Below, piece by piece: positions 1-8,658 of a stretch of DNA of 57,180 bases. The notes beneath the pieces are model-generated. The model saw only the letters and a program-made list of their open reading frames with translations, made no database searches and was not told the origin of the DNA. The translations under genes were made by a program, and so were the position numbers. The stretch is from assembly GCA_023248545.1 (NCBI GenBank), contig JAHFEF010000010.1:16441-73620 (forward strand). Direction: 5' to 3'. Numbering within the stretch: the first letter of the stretch is position 1; the number at the start of each line of letters is the position of its first letter. The stretch comes from Myxococcales bacterium (GTDB lineage Bacteria > Myxococcota > UBA727 > JABDBI01).

Positions 1-2
1 GG

Positions 3-1109
3 CCGAAGAGTTTGGCCGACATGGTGGGACAAGAACACCTGCTAGGCCCCGAAGGTTTGTTGACGCTGCTGGTGGCCAAAGGCTCATTGCCGTCATTATT
101 GTTATGGGGCCCTCCAGGTTCTGGGAAGACAACCCTGGCAGAAAATCTCTCGCGTGCGATGCGGCGTCAATTGATTCGACTTTCAGCGGTATCGGCGGGT
201 GTTAAAGAAATCCGAGAGTCCGTTGAGTTGGCGAAGAAAACGCCTGTGTATTTATTTGTCGATGAGATCCATCGATTTAATAAAGCCCAACAAGATGTTC
301 TATTGCCCTATGTCGAAGAAGGCTTGTTGACGCTGATTGGCGCGACGACTGAAAATCCATCGTTTTCGATCAATAACGCTTTGTTATCGCGTTGTCGCGT
401 CTTGGTTCTGAAACCTCATACAGATGCTGACTTGAATAAGTTGGTAGATAAGGCGCTGGGTTTCAAAAATATTCGGATTGAAGACGAAGCGCGTCGAATC
501 TTGATTCAAAGTGCTACGGGAGACGCTCGGGTTTTGTTGTCTACGTGTGAAGTGGCTTTGAGTCTGGCGAATTCTGAGGCGCTGAGCGTTGCTGAAATCA
601 AACAGGCGATTGGCAGGCGTGTGCTGGCTTATGACCGAGCCAGCGAGGAGCATTACAACACAATCAGCGCCTTTATTAAGAGCATGCGGGCCAGCGATGC
701 CGACGCGGCAGTTTATTATTTAGCCAGAATGCTCGAAGCAGGTGAAGACCCGAGATTTATTGGGCGTCGCATGATGATTTTTGCCAGCGAAGACATTGGC
801 AATGCAGACCCGCGCGCGCTTCTCATCGCCGTATCGGCATTGCAGGCCTATGAGCTCATGGGACTGCCAGAAGGAGTGCTCCCCCTCACGCAGGCAGCGA
901 CGTATTTGGCCAAGGCGCCCAAGTCCAGATCAGTGATAAATGCGTATTATGCGGCCAAAGAAGACGTTGTGCGTTTGGGGGCCGAGGCCATCCCCATGCA
1001 CTTGCGCAATGCGCCGACGAAGTTGATGAAAGAGCTTGGTTATGGACAAAAAACGGCCGGAGCGAGCAACCTGCCGGAAAAATTGGCTGGAAAGAAATAT
1101 TTTGTGTAA
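3..1109 (+). CDS. rarA: Replication-associated recombination ATPase RarA (MgsA), 5' end outside window
   Basis: AAA+ ATPase of the RarA/MgsA/WRNIP1 family, which acts in the cytoplasm at stalled replication forks. The frame is already open at base 3, and the first residues ([13 protein letters not shown]) match the conserved family start, so the true start lies upstream and the TTG at 12 is not it. Visible are Walker A (GPPGSGKTT), Walker B ([10 protein letters not shown]), the TTENPSF segment (sensor 1) and SRCRV (arginine finger region), then the helical lid and tetramerisation domain. About 365 residues are present of a usual 420-450. It converges on mgtE with a 3-base gap. The family call is secure; the exact missing N-terminal length is not visible. 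Confidence 0.95.
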   Translation, partial: PKSLADMVGQEHLLGPEGLLTLLVAKGSLPSLLLWGPPGSGKTTLAENLSRAMRRQLIRLSAVSAGVKEIRESVELAKKTPVYLFVDEIHRFNKAQQDVLLPYVEEGLLTLIGATTENPSFSINNALLSRCRVLVLKPHTDADLNKLVDKALGFKNIRIEDEARRILIQSATGDARVLLSTCEVALSLANSEALSVAEIKQAIGRRVLAYDRASEEHYNTISAFIKSMRASDADAAVYYLARMLEAGEDPRFIGRRMMIFASEDIGNADPRALLIAVSALQAYELMGLPEGVLPLTQAATYLAKAPKSRSVINAYYAAKEDVVRLGAEAIPMHLRNAPTKLMKELGYGQKTAGASNLPEKLAGKKYFV

Positions 1110-1112
1110 AAG

Positions 1113-2432
1113 TCAAATCCGGAAAGCCTGGTTAAATAATTGAGATGTCAAAATATAAATTAAAATCCCCGTAATATCATTGAGGGTTGTCACAAATGGC
1201 CCGGCGGCAATCGCGGGGTCAATGTTTAATTTTTTGAGCAGAGCAGGGGCCAGCACACCCAATGACGCGGCTGTAATCATGGCCATTACCATTGAGATTA
1301 AGACCACCGAACCTAGAACATAATTTTGAGAACTTAAAATAAAAGTCGCTACGAGGCCCGCACAGCTGCCGTAAAATAGACCCATCAATAAGCCAACCCG
1401 GATTTCTTTAAACAGCATTCTCGGAATATCACTTAAGTCAGATTTTCCCGTCGCTAAACCGCGGATTAAAATCGTCGAAGATTGTGTCCCAACATTGCCT
1501 CCCATGGCCATAATCACAGGCAAGAAAGCATAAATCACCACCATTTGTTCTAATAAGGGCTGAAATAGGCGTAATAACGACGCTGAAATCAGTGAGCACA
1601 ACAGCGCCACGGCCAACCAGGGAAGTCTGATTCTGGCCGTCGAAAATACTTGCTCTGGGTGAACCAATTCCTGGACGCTGGTACCCGCCATGCGCAACGC
1701 TTCTTCTTCTGCTTCTTCTGTCAAAACATCGACGACATCATCGACAGAAATGCGGCCAATTAAGTGATTTTCGTCATCAACCACCGGGAGGGTCAGTAAG
1801 TCATATTTGCGAAATAGCTGCGCGACTTCTTTTTGGTCAACCAAAGGCCGAACGCAAATTAAGTCGGTTTTCATGAACGTTCGAATGATTTGTGTAGACT
1901 TATGAATCAATAAATCTGCCAAATCGACCGATCCGACCAGACAGTCATGAGAGTCTACGACCCAAACAGCTAGAACCTCGACGTCTTCTTCAACCAATTC
2001 GCGGACTTTGATAATTGCATCTGAGACCAGCGCATCTTCTCGCACACGCGCCAACTCGATTTGCATGATTCCGCCAGCGGAATCTTCTGGGTAGCCCAAG
2101 AGTTCTAAAACTTGATGTCTTTCCGGAACAGGCAGTCGATAGAGGGTCTCATAACGCAAAGACAGCGGAAGTTTGGCAATAATATCGGCTGCATCGTCGG
2201 ATTCCATCTCCCGGATAATCTCGGCGATTTCCTCGGGCTGGAGCTGGGCGAGTAAGTCACGCCACTTGGCCTCGTCAATTTCGGCAACGACTTGAGCGCG
2301 TTTTTCAGGATCTTCGATCAGCCTTAAAAGCTTGGGCCACTCGGAGACTTCCACTTGGTCCAAATACTCGGTGATATCTGCGGGGTGAGGCAGAGAATCA
2401 AAGTAAGATTTGAGATCCAGTGCTTCACTCAA
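1113..2432 (-). CDS. mgtE: Magnesium transporter MgtE
   Basis: Inner-membrane Mg2+ channel of the MgtE family, 439 residues, usual length about 450. Domain order seen: N-terminal acidic superhelical domain (about 20-130, with the ESDDAADII segment), two CBS domains (about 135-255) and five membrane helices (about 285-439) containing the family pore segment MAMGGNVGTQSS and the later FVTTLNDITG segment. Known members gate on cytosolic Mg2+ through the N and CBS domains. Its start overlaps the end of glmS by 8 bases on the same strand, so the two are probably co-transcribed and translationally coupled. No key residue appears missing. Confidence 0.95.
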   Translation of the reverse strand: MSEALDLKSYFDSLPHPADITEYLDQVEVSEWPKLLRLIEDPEKRAQVVAEIDEAKWRDLLAQLQPEEIAEIIREMESDDAADIIAKLPLSLRYETLYRLPVPERHQVLELLGYPEDSAGGIMQIELARVREDALVSDAIIKVRELVEEDVEVLAVWVVDSHDCLVGSVDLADLLIHKSTQIIRTFMKTDLICVRPLVDQKEVAQLFRKYDLLTLPVVDDENHLIGRISVDDVVDVLTEEAEEEALRMAGTSVQELVHPEQVFSTARIRLPWLAVALLCSLISASLLRLFQPLLEQMVVIYAFLPVIMAMGGNVGTQSSTILIRGLATGKSDLSDIPRMLFKEIRVGLLMGLFYGSCAGLVATFILSSQNYVLGSVVLISMVMAMITAASLGVLAPALLKKLNIDPAIAAGPFVTTLNDITGILIYILTSQLFNQAFRI

Positions 2433-4260
2433 TGGTCACGCTCTTGGCTAAGTTTCTCGGTTGATCGACGTCCAATCCTCGCAAATCAGCCAAATGGTAG
2501 GCTAAAAGTTGCAGTGGCAAAACGGCCAGTGCCGGGACTAAATAAGGGCTGCATGTTGGGATTAACAGTGCATTGGGATAAGCTTGACGTAGTTCGTGAT
2601 CGGTTTCGTTGCATACAACAAAAACCTGTGCGCCGCGTGATTTGATTTCTTCTAAATTCGAGAGTGTCTTTTCATAGTTCATGCCTTGAATGGCCAGCAC
2701 TAAAACAGGCATCTTCTCGTCAATCAAAGCAATCGGTCCGTGTTTCATTTCACCAGCTGGGTAGCCTTCGGCGTGAATATACGAGAGCTCTTTGATTTTG
2801 AGCGCGCCTTCTAACGCCGCGACGTGTAGTAATCCTCGGCCCATCAATAAGATGTTTTCTGATTGAGCGAGGCGCTTCGCAGTTTGGCGAATCTCGGGTT
2901 CCTGTTTGAGTGCCGCTTCAAGCAATAGAGGCAGTTGATAGAGGCTGTCTAAGTGCTTTTCGAGTGTCTGAGCGTGGAGTAATCCACGTTGCTGGGCCAA
3001 TAACAGAGCGAGCAAATACAGCGCAATAATTTGTGTGAGCAATGCTTTGGTGCTGGCGACACTGATTTCTGGGCCAGCTCGCGTGTAAAAAGTTCCCGCG
3101 CTGGTGTTGCACAGTCTTGCAATCGCAGAATCCACAACGTTGCATAAGGCAACTAATTGAGCATTTTTAGACTTTGCGAGCACGAGCGCTGCGAGCGTGT
3201 CAGCCGTTTCGCCAGACTGCGAAATGCCGATGACCAAGTGGGATGTGCGGATTAAGGGGTTACGGTATCTAAACTCGCTCGCTAAATCTACTTCGACGGG
3301 GATTTGTGCAAGTTCCTCAATCAAGCGTTTGGCAATCAAACCCGCATGATAAGAAGTTCCGCAGGCGACAATCGTAATTTGTTGAATATTTTTCAGTAGG
3401 TCTGTCTGAAGACCTTCGAGCACGAGTTCGAGATCGCCCAGTGAAAAACGCCCTCGCAGCGTGTCTATGACGGCTTGAGGTTGTTCGAAGATTTCTTTGA
3501 GCATGAAGTGCTTAAAACCGCCCTTCTCGGCCGTTGCCGGAGACCAATCGAGGGTGATAGGCGTGCGTGTCTGTATCTCGCCGTGAATATTTTGCACCTG
3601 TACACGGTCTTTGTGCAAGATGGCCATGTCGCCGTCTTCTAAAACCATAAAGCGTCTTGTGTGGCTTAAGACAGCTGGGAAGTCCGAGGCTAAGAAATTT
3701 TCGCCGTTTCCAAGACCCACTACCAAGGGACATGCTTGTCTGACGCCGATGAGTGTATCTGGAGAATCTTGGTCTAAAATCGCCAGTGCATAGGCGCCGT
3801 GAATGAGCTCTAACGCTTTTGAAACTGCTTTGGGGAAATCTGTGGGGTATTCTTTTTTAAACTGGGCAATTAAGTGCGCAACGATTTCTGTGTCGGTGTC
3901 GGATTCAAATTGATGGCCTTGGGCCAATAAATCTTTTTTTAAAGCTGCGTGGTTTTCAATAATGCCATTATGAACAATCGTAATGGGTCCAAATTGATGG
4001 GGATGGGCATTGATTTCGTTTGGGCGACCATGGGAGGCCCAGCGCGTGTGAGCGATGCCGACGGAACCAGGACAAGGTCTTTCTTTTAAAAGGCTAGCCA
4101 GAGCGCCTAGCTTGCCGACGGCTTTTCGAATATGTGTTTGATGGGCGTCGAGCGTTGCCATACCGGCTGAATCATAGCCACGGTATTCAAGCCTCTTCAG
4201 GCCATCGAGTAAAATAGATTCGGCGTTTTGTGTCCCGATTGCGCCAACAATGCCACACAT
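2425..4260 (-). CDS. glmS: Glutamine-fructose-6-phosphate aminotransferase GlmS
   Basis: Makes glucosamine-6-phosphate from fructose-6-phosphate and glutamine, the first step to UDP-GlcNAc for peptidoglycan and LPS. It is 611 residues, the normal length. It begins MCGIVGAIG, giving the catalytic Cys after Met removal; the class II glutaminase domain (about 1-220) shows HTRWASHG and HNGIIEN. Two SIS sugar-isomerase domains follow (SQSGETADT and the second SIS near 470-600), and the protein ends DQPRNLAKSVTIE, the family C-terminus. The promoter region upstream lies inside a duplicated intergenic segment (4261-4392). I see no glmS ribozyme-like element upstream, though I could not fold the region. 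Confidence 0.97.
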   Translation of the reverse strand: MCGIVGAIGTQNAESILLDGLKRLEYRGYDSAGMATLDAHQTHIRKAVGKLGALASLLKERPCPGSVGIAHTRWASHGRPNEINAHPHQFGPITIVHNGIIENHAALKKDLLAQGHQFESDTDTEIVAHLIAQFKKEYPTDFPKAVSKALELIHGAYALAILDQDSPDTLIGVRQACPLVVGLGNGENFLASDFPAVLSHTRRFMVLEDGDMAILHKDRVQVQNIHGEIQTRTPITLDWSPATAEKGGFKHFMLKEIFEQPQAVIDTLRGRFSLGDLELVLEGLQTDLLKNIQQITIVACGTSYHAGLIAKRLIEELAQIPVEVDLASEFRYRNPLIRTSHLVIGISQSGETADTLAALVLAKSKNAQLVALCNVVDSAIARLCNTSAGTFYTRAGPEISVASTKALLTQIIALYLLALLLAQQRGLLHAQTLEKHLDSLYQLPLLLEAALKQEPEIRQTAKRLAQSENILLMGRGLLHVAALEGALKIKELSYIHAEGYPAGEMKHGPIALIDEKMPVLVLAIQGMNYEKTLSNLEEIKSRGAQVFVVCNETDHELRQAYPNALLIPTCSPYLVPALAVLPLQLLAYHLADLRGLDVDQPRNLAKSVTIE

Positions 4261-4292
4261 GATGAAGTTCTCCTAAGAACCTCACCCTAAAT

Positions 4293-4315
4293 CCCTCTCC
4301 ACCCAGTGGAGAGGG
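4293..4315. terminator. Hairpin in repeat copy 1
   Basis: A perfect 9-bp stem (CCCTCTCCA / TGGAGAGGG) with a 5-base loop. It sits where a terminator for the ancestral dsbA transcript would be. There is no long T run on the minus side, so termination is unproven; it could be a REP-like palindrome. Confidence 0.5.
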
Positions 4316-4326
4316 ACTTAAAAAAC

Positions 4327-4392
4327 TAGATCAAGTTCTTTTCTTTGAGCAAGTTCTTGATACCCTGAATGGAGCGTTCACGCAACTCCCAG
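4327..4392 (-). pseudogene. 3'-end fragment of the DsbA-like lipoprotein gene
   Basis: Reads WELRERSIQGIKNLLKEKN and a stop on the minus strand, the same as the C-terminus of the intact gene at 6484-7194 except Ile for Val. There is no upstream coding continuity: sequence diverges at 4393. It is a duplicated gene tail and carries no function of its own. Confidence 0.85.
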
Positions 4393-4661
4393 TCACCCTC
4401 CCAGCCGCCCTCGCTGGAGAAGGAGGCGGATGTCTGTGACGCATATTTTCCCAGCCCAACGCGTGCGCTGCGCGCCTCGTTATGGCTGGGCTCTTCAGTA
4501 CTATCGGCGACTTTGTCGCCTTGCCCCTTGATTTATAGTTCTGCTTATCTACTTGAAAACACTTCACAAAAAGTGATCTACGGTCAGGATTTTTCTGATT
4601 TAAACATGTTTTTGAAACCAGTACCCCTTCTTTGCTAGAATCAACCGAAGGGTGGCTTAAT
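4393..4661. other. Intergenic region upstream of the kinase gene
   Basis: About 270 bases without a supported gene. It contains an inverted repeat CCCAGCC / GGCTGGG (about 4453-4493) and ends in an AT-richer stretch before the kinase start that could hold its promoter. I cannot place promoter hexamers with confidence. Confidence 0.4.
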
Positions 4662-6392
4662 ATGATTCTCAGAGTACCAGAGAAGCTAGCAGTACCAGAA
4701 GAGGAGATTTCACCAAGAACACGCTTAGATGTTAGTCCCGGGTATAGCTCTGACGATGTCGATGAGATTTCTGATTTAGCAGACATCAAAAAACAAGATC
4801 TCTTTAATGGAACGCTTCAAACGCATTTAGCTCCTCTGGAAAAAAAATTAAAAAACAGCGGAATTTTTTCTTTTAAAGAAAAAAGAGAACTCAAACAACA
4901 AATCCAGCAAGTTAAGACAGCACACTCACGTGCATTCGAAGTCATGAACCAGGTTGAGAACAAATTAAAAGAATCTATTGATGAAGCTACCCAAAAGGCA
5001 TTTTATCAGTTAGCCATCAAGAATCCTAACAAGTTCAAAATTTTGGCATCTTTTTTAAACAATCCAACAACGGATTCGAAGTTGAGTGGAGATGAATTTC
5101 AAGCGTTCAGAACTCTCATTAAAAAACTTACACCAAAATCAACAACAGCCAAGATTATTCAACGTTTTGTGCGTCGTCAAAAAGCGCGTGAACTTGGAAA
5201 TAAGGTTCGCGCAGCGACGGTTTTTCCAAGTGAGGTCAAGAAATTCTTAGATAACAATTTAACAGGATTAAAAACAGCTGCTTTAGGGCTTATCAATAAC
5301 GAAGCGTTAAGCAAAGGCATTGCCAGGGAAATTTTAGAATTATCTACGTCTGGTGCTTTGGATGAACAGGGTGTTTTGTTAGACACAAAAAAAATATATC
5401 AATTTGCAACAGGCGAGTCTCTTCAAGGTGGACCTACTCCAGTTAGGCTTCCTGTTGAAATATGGGTCAAAAAGACACCTGACGGCGTCGAAATAGAGAT
5501 GGTTGGCCAAAAATTAGGCAGCGGTACCTATAAGAAAGTTTTTGCATCCAGAACTTTTGAAATGGATCTTTCCACGGAAAAACATGCAAAATCTTCTATT
5601 GAGAACACAGTCGCTGCTGAAAGCAAGAATGCTGAAGCAAATATCAATCTTCTTCATGGGGTGAAGCTGATTCAAGACAACTTTGCTGAAGAATTAAAGG
5701 CGAAAACCATTCAAGTGGCAGGCATCGTTAGTCATGCAGGGAAACTTCAAACAAACTCGGCAGGTGAAGTGAAAGTTGTAGGAGGGAGGCGCAAGGGGGA
5801 TGTTGTCGTGGCTCGCGATATACAATATGATGGAGACCTCTGGAAGATTGGTCAAAAATATACAATCAAAGCTCTCTCAGACGTTGCCAAAACGCTTCAA
5901 CGATTTCACGCCAAGGGCATCGTTCACCGCGATGTTAAACCTGATAATATCTTACATAAAGCTGGCCGTGGTTATTTGGCCGATTTTGACCTGACTCAAA
6001 AACAAGGCCGGGGTATTCAGAGTGAGTATCGCTATTGGGATGCACTTTCAAAAGTCGGCTATGCTACTCCATTATCAGACGCCTATGGCCTTGCACGCAC
6101 AACCGCTGAAGTCTTACTTGGACTTAAAGACATGCATGATTCAGCGAGATACTCCGAGGATCAGATTCGTGCTCAATTATCCAAATTACCAGCAGAATTT
6201 TCTGCAATTCGAAATGCTATTGTGGCTGTTTTTGATGCCAATAAGAAAACCCTGGACTATGCTATATCAAATCCTGCAATTGAGGGATATTTGAAAAGTA
6301 AGGATCCAATAGAATTCCAAAAAGGTGTTGATGCACTGAACACCCAATTTCCTGCATTTAACCAGTTTTTAGATCTCATGGCGAGCTACTGA
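4662..6392 (+). CDS. Eukaryotic-type protein kinase-like protein with an IQ-like motif
   Basis: A 576-residue protein with no signal peptide. The N-terminal 160 residues are Lys/Glu-rich and helical. Residues 166-178 (IQRFVRRQKARELG) fit the calmodulin-binding IQ pattern IQxxxRxxxxR. A kinase-like domain follows: a Gly-rich loop (GSGTYKKVF), catalytic loop HRDVKPDN at 422-430, and DFD at 441-443 instead of DFG. The usual VAIK lysine is not obvious. ATG 4662 is chosen because GAAGGG precedes it by 9 bases; an in-frame TTG at 4632 has no such site. It stands alone between two direct repeats, which suggests acquisition. Domain type resembles kinase effectors of intracellular bacteria; activity, target and secretion are inference. 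HRD-D-N residues are present, so catalysis is plausible. Confidence 0.85.
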   Translation: MILRVPEKLAVPEEEISPRTRLDVSPGYSSDDVDEISDLADIKKQDLFNGTLQTHLAPLEKKLKNSGIFSFKEKRELKQQIQQVKTAHSRAFEVMNQVENKLKESIDEATQKAFYQLAIKNPNKFKILASFLNNPTTDSKLSGDEFQAFRTLIKKLTPKSTTAKIIQRFVRRQKARELGNKVRAATVFPSEVKKFLDNNLTGLKTAALGLINNEALSKGIAREILELSTSGALDEQGVLLDTKKIYQFATGESLQGGPTPVRLPVEIWVKKTPDGVEIEMVGQKLGSGTYKKVFASRTFEMDLSTEKHAKSSIENTVAAESKNAEANINLLHGVKLIQDNFAEELKAKTIQVAGIVSHAGKLQTNSAGEVKVVGGRRKGDVVVARDIQYDGDLWKIGQKYTIKALSDVAKTLQRFHAKGIVHRDVKPDNILHKAGRGYLADFDLTQKQGRGIQSEYRYWDALSKVGYATPLSDAYGLARTTAEVLLGLKDMHDSARYSEDQIRAQLSKLPAEFSAIRNAIVAVFDANKKTLDYAISNPAIEGYLKSKDPIEFQKGVDALNTQFPAFNQFLDLMASY

Positions 6393-6412
6393 CCACATAC
6401 AAATACTCGCTT

Positions 6413-6550
6413 GATGAAATTCTCCCAAGAACCTCACCATTCCCCCTCTCCAGTTGCTGGAGAGGGGGGTTGGGGGGTGAGGTTTAGATCAAGTTCTTTT
6501 CTTTGAGCAAGTTCTTGATACCCTGAACGGAGCGTTCACGCAACTCCCAG
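6413..6550. repeat. Direct repeat copy 2 (partner of 4261-4392)
   Basis: Same order as copy 1: GATGAA(A/G)TTCTCC(C/T)AAGAACCTCACC, a hairpin, then the dsbA 3' end. Here the hairpin has diverged and lengthened, while the coding part keeps 65 of 66 bases. The intact dsbA continues from this copy, so copy 2 is the parental end and copy 1 the duplicate. Confidence 0.9.
6442..6468. terminator. Strong hairpin downstream of dsbA-like gene and kinase gene
   Basis: Perfect 12-bp stem CCCCCTCTCCAG / CTGGAGAGGGGG around a TTG loop. It lies between the convergent ends of the kinase gene (+) and the dsbA-like gene (-), so it could serve both. No T run follows directly on either strand. Confidence 0.6.
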
Positions 6551-7194
6551 CCGCCCACGAAAATGGAAGGTGTACCGCGGACCTGAGCCGTGTTGGTGCC
6601 CAAATCAATGTCGGCTTTGATGACTTCTTCATACTTGCCATCATTGTCTTTGAGGGATTTTTCGAACTTAGGAACGTTCAACCCAATTTCTTTGGCCCAC
6701 TTCTTGAAGTTGTCGGCAGTCAGATTTTGTTGGTTGCCGAACACTTTTTCCATCATGGCCCAGAACTTGTCATCACCTTGCTCTTTGGCAGCCAATGCAG
6801 CTTTAGCAGCTGGCTTTGCGTTTGGGTGGAATGACAGGGGGAAGTTCTTGAATACCACATTCACTTTGTCTTTGAGCTCTGGGTCTTTGACCGCATCTCG
6901 GAGCAATGTATCAGCGCCAGCGCAGAATGGGCACTGTCCATCACTAAAGATCACCACACTGACAGCCGCGTCTTTCTTACCCATGACTGGGCTCATGCCC
7001 ACTGGCAATTGATAGGCTTTTTCTTGAGCCGGTGGCATTTCGGGCCTCTGGGCCATGGCTGGCTTCTTTTCAAGCTCTTCCATACGTTTTTCCAGGGCAT
7101 CCATGCGTTCTTCAACTTTTTTGTTGGTGCACCCGGTGGCAAAGGTTGTGCTTAAGAGAAGCACGCTCAAACTGATTCTGGCTAGATTTTTCAT
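6484..7194 (-). CDS. DsbA-family thioredoxin-fold lipoprotein
   Basis: Periplasmic thiol oxidoreductase or disulfide carrier, 236 residues. The start at 7194 (MKNLARISL) has GGAG 9 bases upstream. A lipoprotein signal ends at ATGC (Cys22). A short coiled coil (about 26-45, KKVEERMDALEKRMEELEKK) is followed by a Pro-rich linker and a DsbA-type thioredoxin domain with CPFC at 88-91 and the cis-Pro loop RGTPSIF. Family members of this type (lipoprotein plus coiled coil) oxidise or isomerise periplasmic disulfides. Its last 21 codons are duplicated at 4327-4392, showing it was once next to glmS. It is single; no DsbB partner is seen. Confidence 0.85.
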   Translation of the reverse strand: MKNLARISLSVLLLSTTFATGCTNKKVEERMDALEKRMEELEKKPAMAQRPEMPPAQEKAYQLPVGMSPVMGKKDAAVSVVIFSDGQCPFCAGADTLLRDAVKDPELKDKVNVVFKNFPLSFHPNAKPAAKAALAAKEQGDDKFWAMMEKVFGNQQNLTADNFKKWAKEIGLNVPKFEKSLKDNDGKYEEVIKADIDLGTNTAQVRGTPSIFVGGWELRERSVQGIKNLLKEKNLI

Positions 7195-7264
7195 GTTTAC
7201 TGACTCCTTCAGCATTCAGGGTTATCAAAATTGCGAAGTTGGTGTCAAGTTCTTACATACTCCC

Positions 7265-7684
7265 ATGGAGATGGGACAAATCGCTGAATTTCTGGAACAC
7301 CTAGGGTGGTCGCACCAGGCCATGACGGATGCTGTGATGAGGGCTCACTATCAGGGTGTTTTTGGTACCACTAAAGTGCTGCTTCATGTGCATAACTCAG
7401 GCCTTCGCATTGCCATTAACCCGGTCCTAGAAAGGCCTGCAGAGTCGGGGGGTTGGGGCCAATCCGTGAACAAATTGGTGTTGGCCTTGAATCGAGAGAG
7501 CCAGAGCGTTCGAATTGGGTTAGATCAGGATGGTGATCTCTATGTAAAGGTTGATCTGCCAGCCCAAAACCTCAGTTTTGAACAATTCGTGTATGTATTG
7601 CTCAACATCTGTCAGGTTTCTGAACAGCTTACAGTGCCTGTTTTGCAAGCACACGCGTACGATACAATCGGCGTCAGGGCCTAA
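7265..7684 (+). CDS. YbjN / type III chaperone-fold protein
   Basis: About 139 residues. ATG 7265 gives MEMGQIAEFLEHLGW; a second ATG at 7271 is possible. The frame stays open upstream but runs antisense through the dsbA-like gene, so a longer start is rejected. The pattern (helix, then FGTTKVLLHVHNSGLRIAINP, later VRIGLDQDGDLYVKVDL and a C-terminal helix) fits the YbjN/bacterial sensory-transduction fold, which shares its fold with type III secretion chaperones. It is divergent from the dsbA-like gene and overlaps the trxB end by 4 bases convergently. The role is unknown; with SctL-like genes elsewhere in the window a chaperone role is possible but unsupported. Confidence 0.55.
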   Translation: MEMGQIAEFLEHLGWSHQAMTDAVMRAHYQGVFGTTKVLLHVHNSGLRIAINPVLERPAESGGWGQSVNKLVLALNRESQSVRIGLDQDGDLYVKVDLPAQNLSFEQFVYVLLNICQVSEQLTVPVLQAHAYDTIGVRA

Positions 7685-8610
7685 TGGCCTTTACTTTCCA
7701 AATATCTTTCACAATCGATAGCAGCCTGACAGCCTGATCCGGCAGCTGTGACTGCCTGACGGTACACGGCATCCTGCAGATCACCACAGGCAAAAACACC
7801 CTCTATTTCGGTTTTAGCGCTTTGTCCGAGTGTTTTGATATACCCGGTGGGGTGGAGCTGCAATTGGCCCTCTAATAGGCTGCTATTGGGTTGATGGCCG
7901 ATGGCTACAAAGAGGCCCTGAACTTTGAGCGTCTTATTTTTGAGGCGAACATGGCTTAACTGGTTGTTTTCTGTGAGTATTTCTTGAACTTCCTCGTTTA
8001 ATTCAAAGCGGATCTTGGGGTTTGACTGGGCCCTTGAGATCATGATTTTGCTGGCCCTAAAGTCTGTACGCCGGTGGATCAGGGTGACGGATCTGGCAAA
8101 TCGGGTCAAAAATTGCGCTTCTTCGAACGCTGTATCCCCGCCTCCAACCACGGCCACGTCCATATTTTTGTAGAACGCTCCATCGCAGGTGGCACAAGCG
8201 GATACGCCGGCTCCACGCGCCATGAGTTCTTTTTCCAAGGGGATTCCTAAGAGTTTCGCATTGGCACCCATGGCCAAAATAACTGTTTGTGTGTGAATTT
8301 TATCGCCATTTTCGGAGATCAGCTCAAACGGTTGTTTTGAAAGATTCAGGCTGACAATATTTTCGGTTCGGGTTTCTGCCCCGAAGCGAACTGCTTGGTC
8401 TTTAAATAAGGTCATGAGTTCGGGACCCTGAACCCCCTTGGGAAAGCCTGGGTAATTCTCAACTTCAGAAGTGATCATGAGCTGGCCACCCGGGAGATTG
8501 GGCGCAGAGCCCTCAAAAACGAGGGGCTTTAAGGTGGCTCGGGCAGTGTACAGGGCAGCCGTCCAGCCGGCTGGGCCAGAGCCAATGATCACGGTGTTTC
8601 GAATTGTCAT
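7681..8610 (-). CDS. trxB: Thioredoxin reductase TrxB
   Basis: NADPH-dependent flavoenzyme that reduces thioredoxin in the cytoplasm; 309 residues, usual 310-320. Seen are the N-terminal FAD motif IIGSGPAGWTAA (8-19), redox-active CATC at 139-142 followed by DGAF, the NADPH motif GGGDTAFEEA and HRRTDFRAS, and the C-terminal FACGDLQD motif. ATG 8610 (MTIRNTVIIG) fits the family; the longer frame upstream is antisense to the protease gene. It is divergent from the pepsin-like gene with about 50 bases between starts. Confidence 0.96.
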   Translation of the reverse strand: MTIRNTVIIGSGPAGWTAALYTARATLKPLVFEGSAPNLPGGQLMITSEVENYPGFPKGVQGPELMTLFKDQAVRFGAETRTENIVSLNLSKQPFELISENGDKIHTQTVILAMGANAKLLGIPLEKELMARGAGVSACATCDGAFYKNMDVAVVGGGDTAFEEAQFLTRFARSVTLIHRRTDFRASKIMISRAQSNPKIRFELNEEVQEILTENNQLSHVRLKNKTLKVQGLFVAIGHQPNSSLLEGQLQLHPTGYIKTLGQSAKTEIEGVFACGDLQDAVYRQAVTAAGSGCQAAIDCERYLESKGH

Positions 8611-8658
8611 GGAACTGCTTTTAATAGAATTAGTTGCTTTCGAAAAGAGGGGAGTTTT

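Larger units (their letters stand above)
4261..4392. repeat. Direct repeat copy 1: glmS-dsbA intergenic segment plus last 21 codons of dsbA
   Basis: This segment is repeated in the same orientation at 6413-6550. The first part (4261-4285) matches with few changes, the middle is a CCTCTCC-type hairpin in both, and 4327-4392 matches 6485-6550 over 66 bases with one mismatch. The 66 bases encode, on the minus strand, the last 21 codons of the DsbA-like lipoprotein including a stop (TAG here, TAA in the intact gene). The kinase gene lies exactly between the copies. Confidence 0.9.

Noticed and set aside
4261..4320. glmS ribozyme
   Set aside because: The region upstream of glmS is a short duplicated spacer with a hairpin, too short for the ribozyme core.
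4331..4789. A long minus-strand frame across the kinase upstream region
   Set aside because: It is antisense to the kinase gene start and the dsbA fragment in the wrong frame; composition and length fit chance.
7055..7264. Extension of the YbjN-like gene upstream
   Set aside because: The extra 70 residues are antisense to the dsbA-like gene and unlike the family; start placed at 7265.
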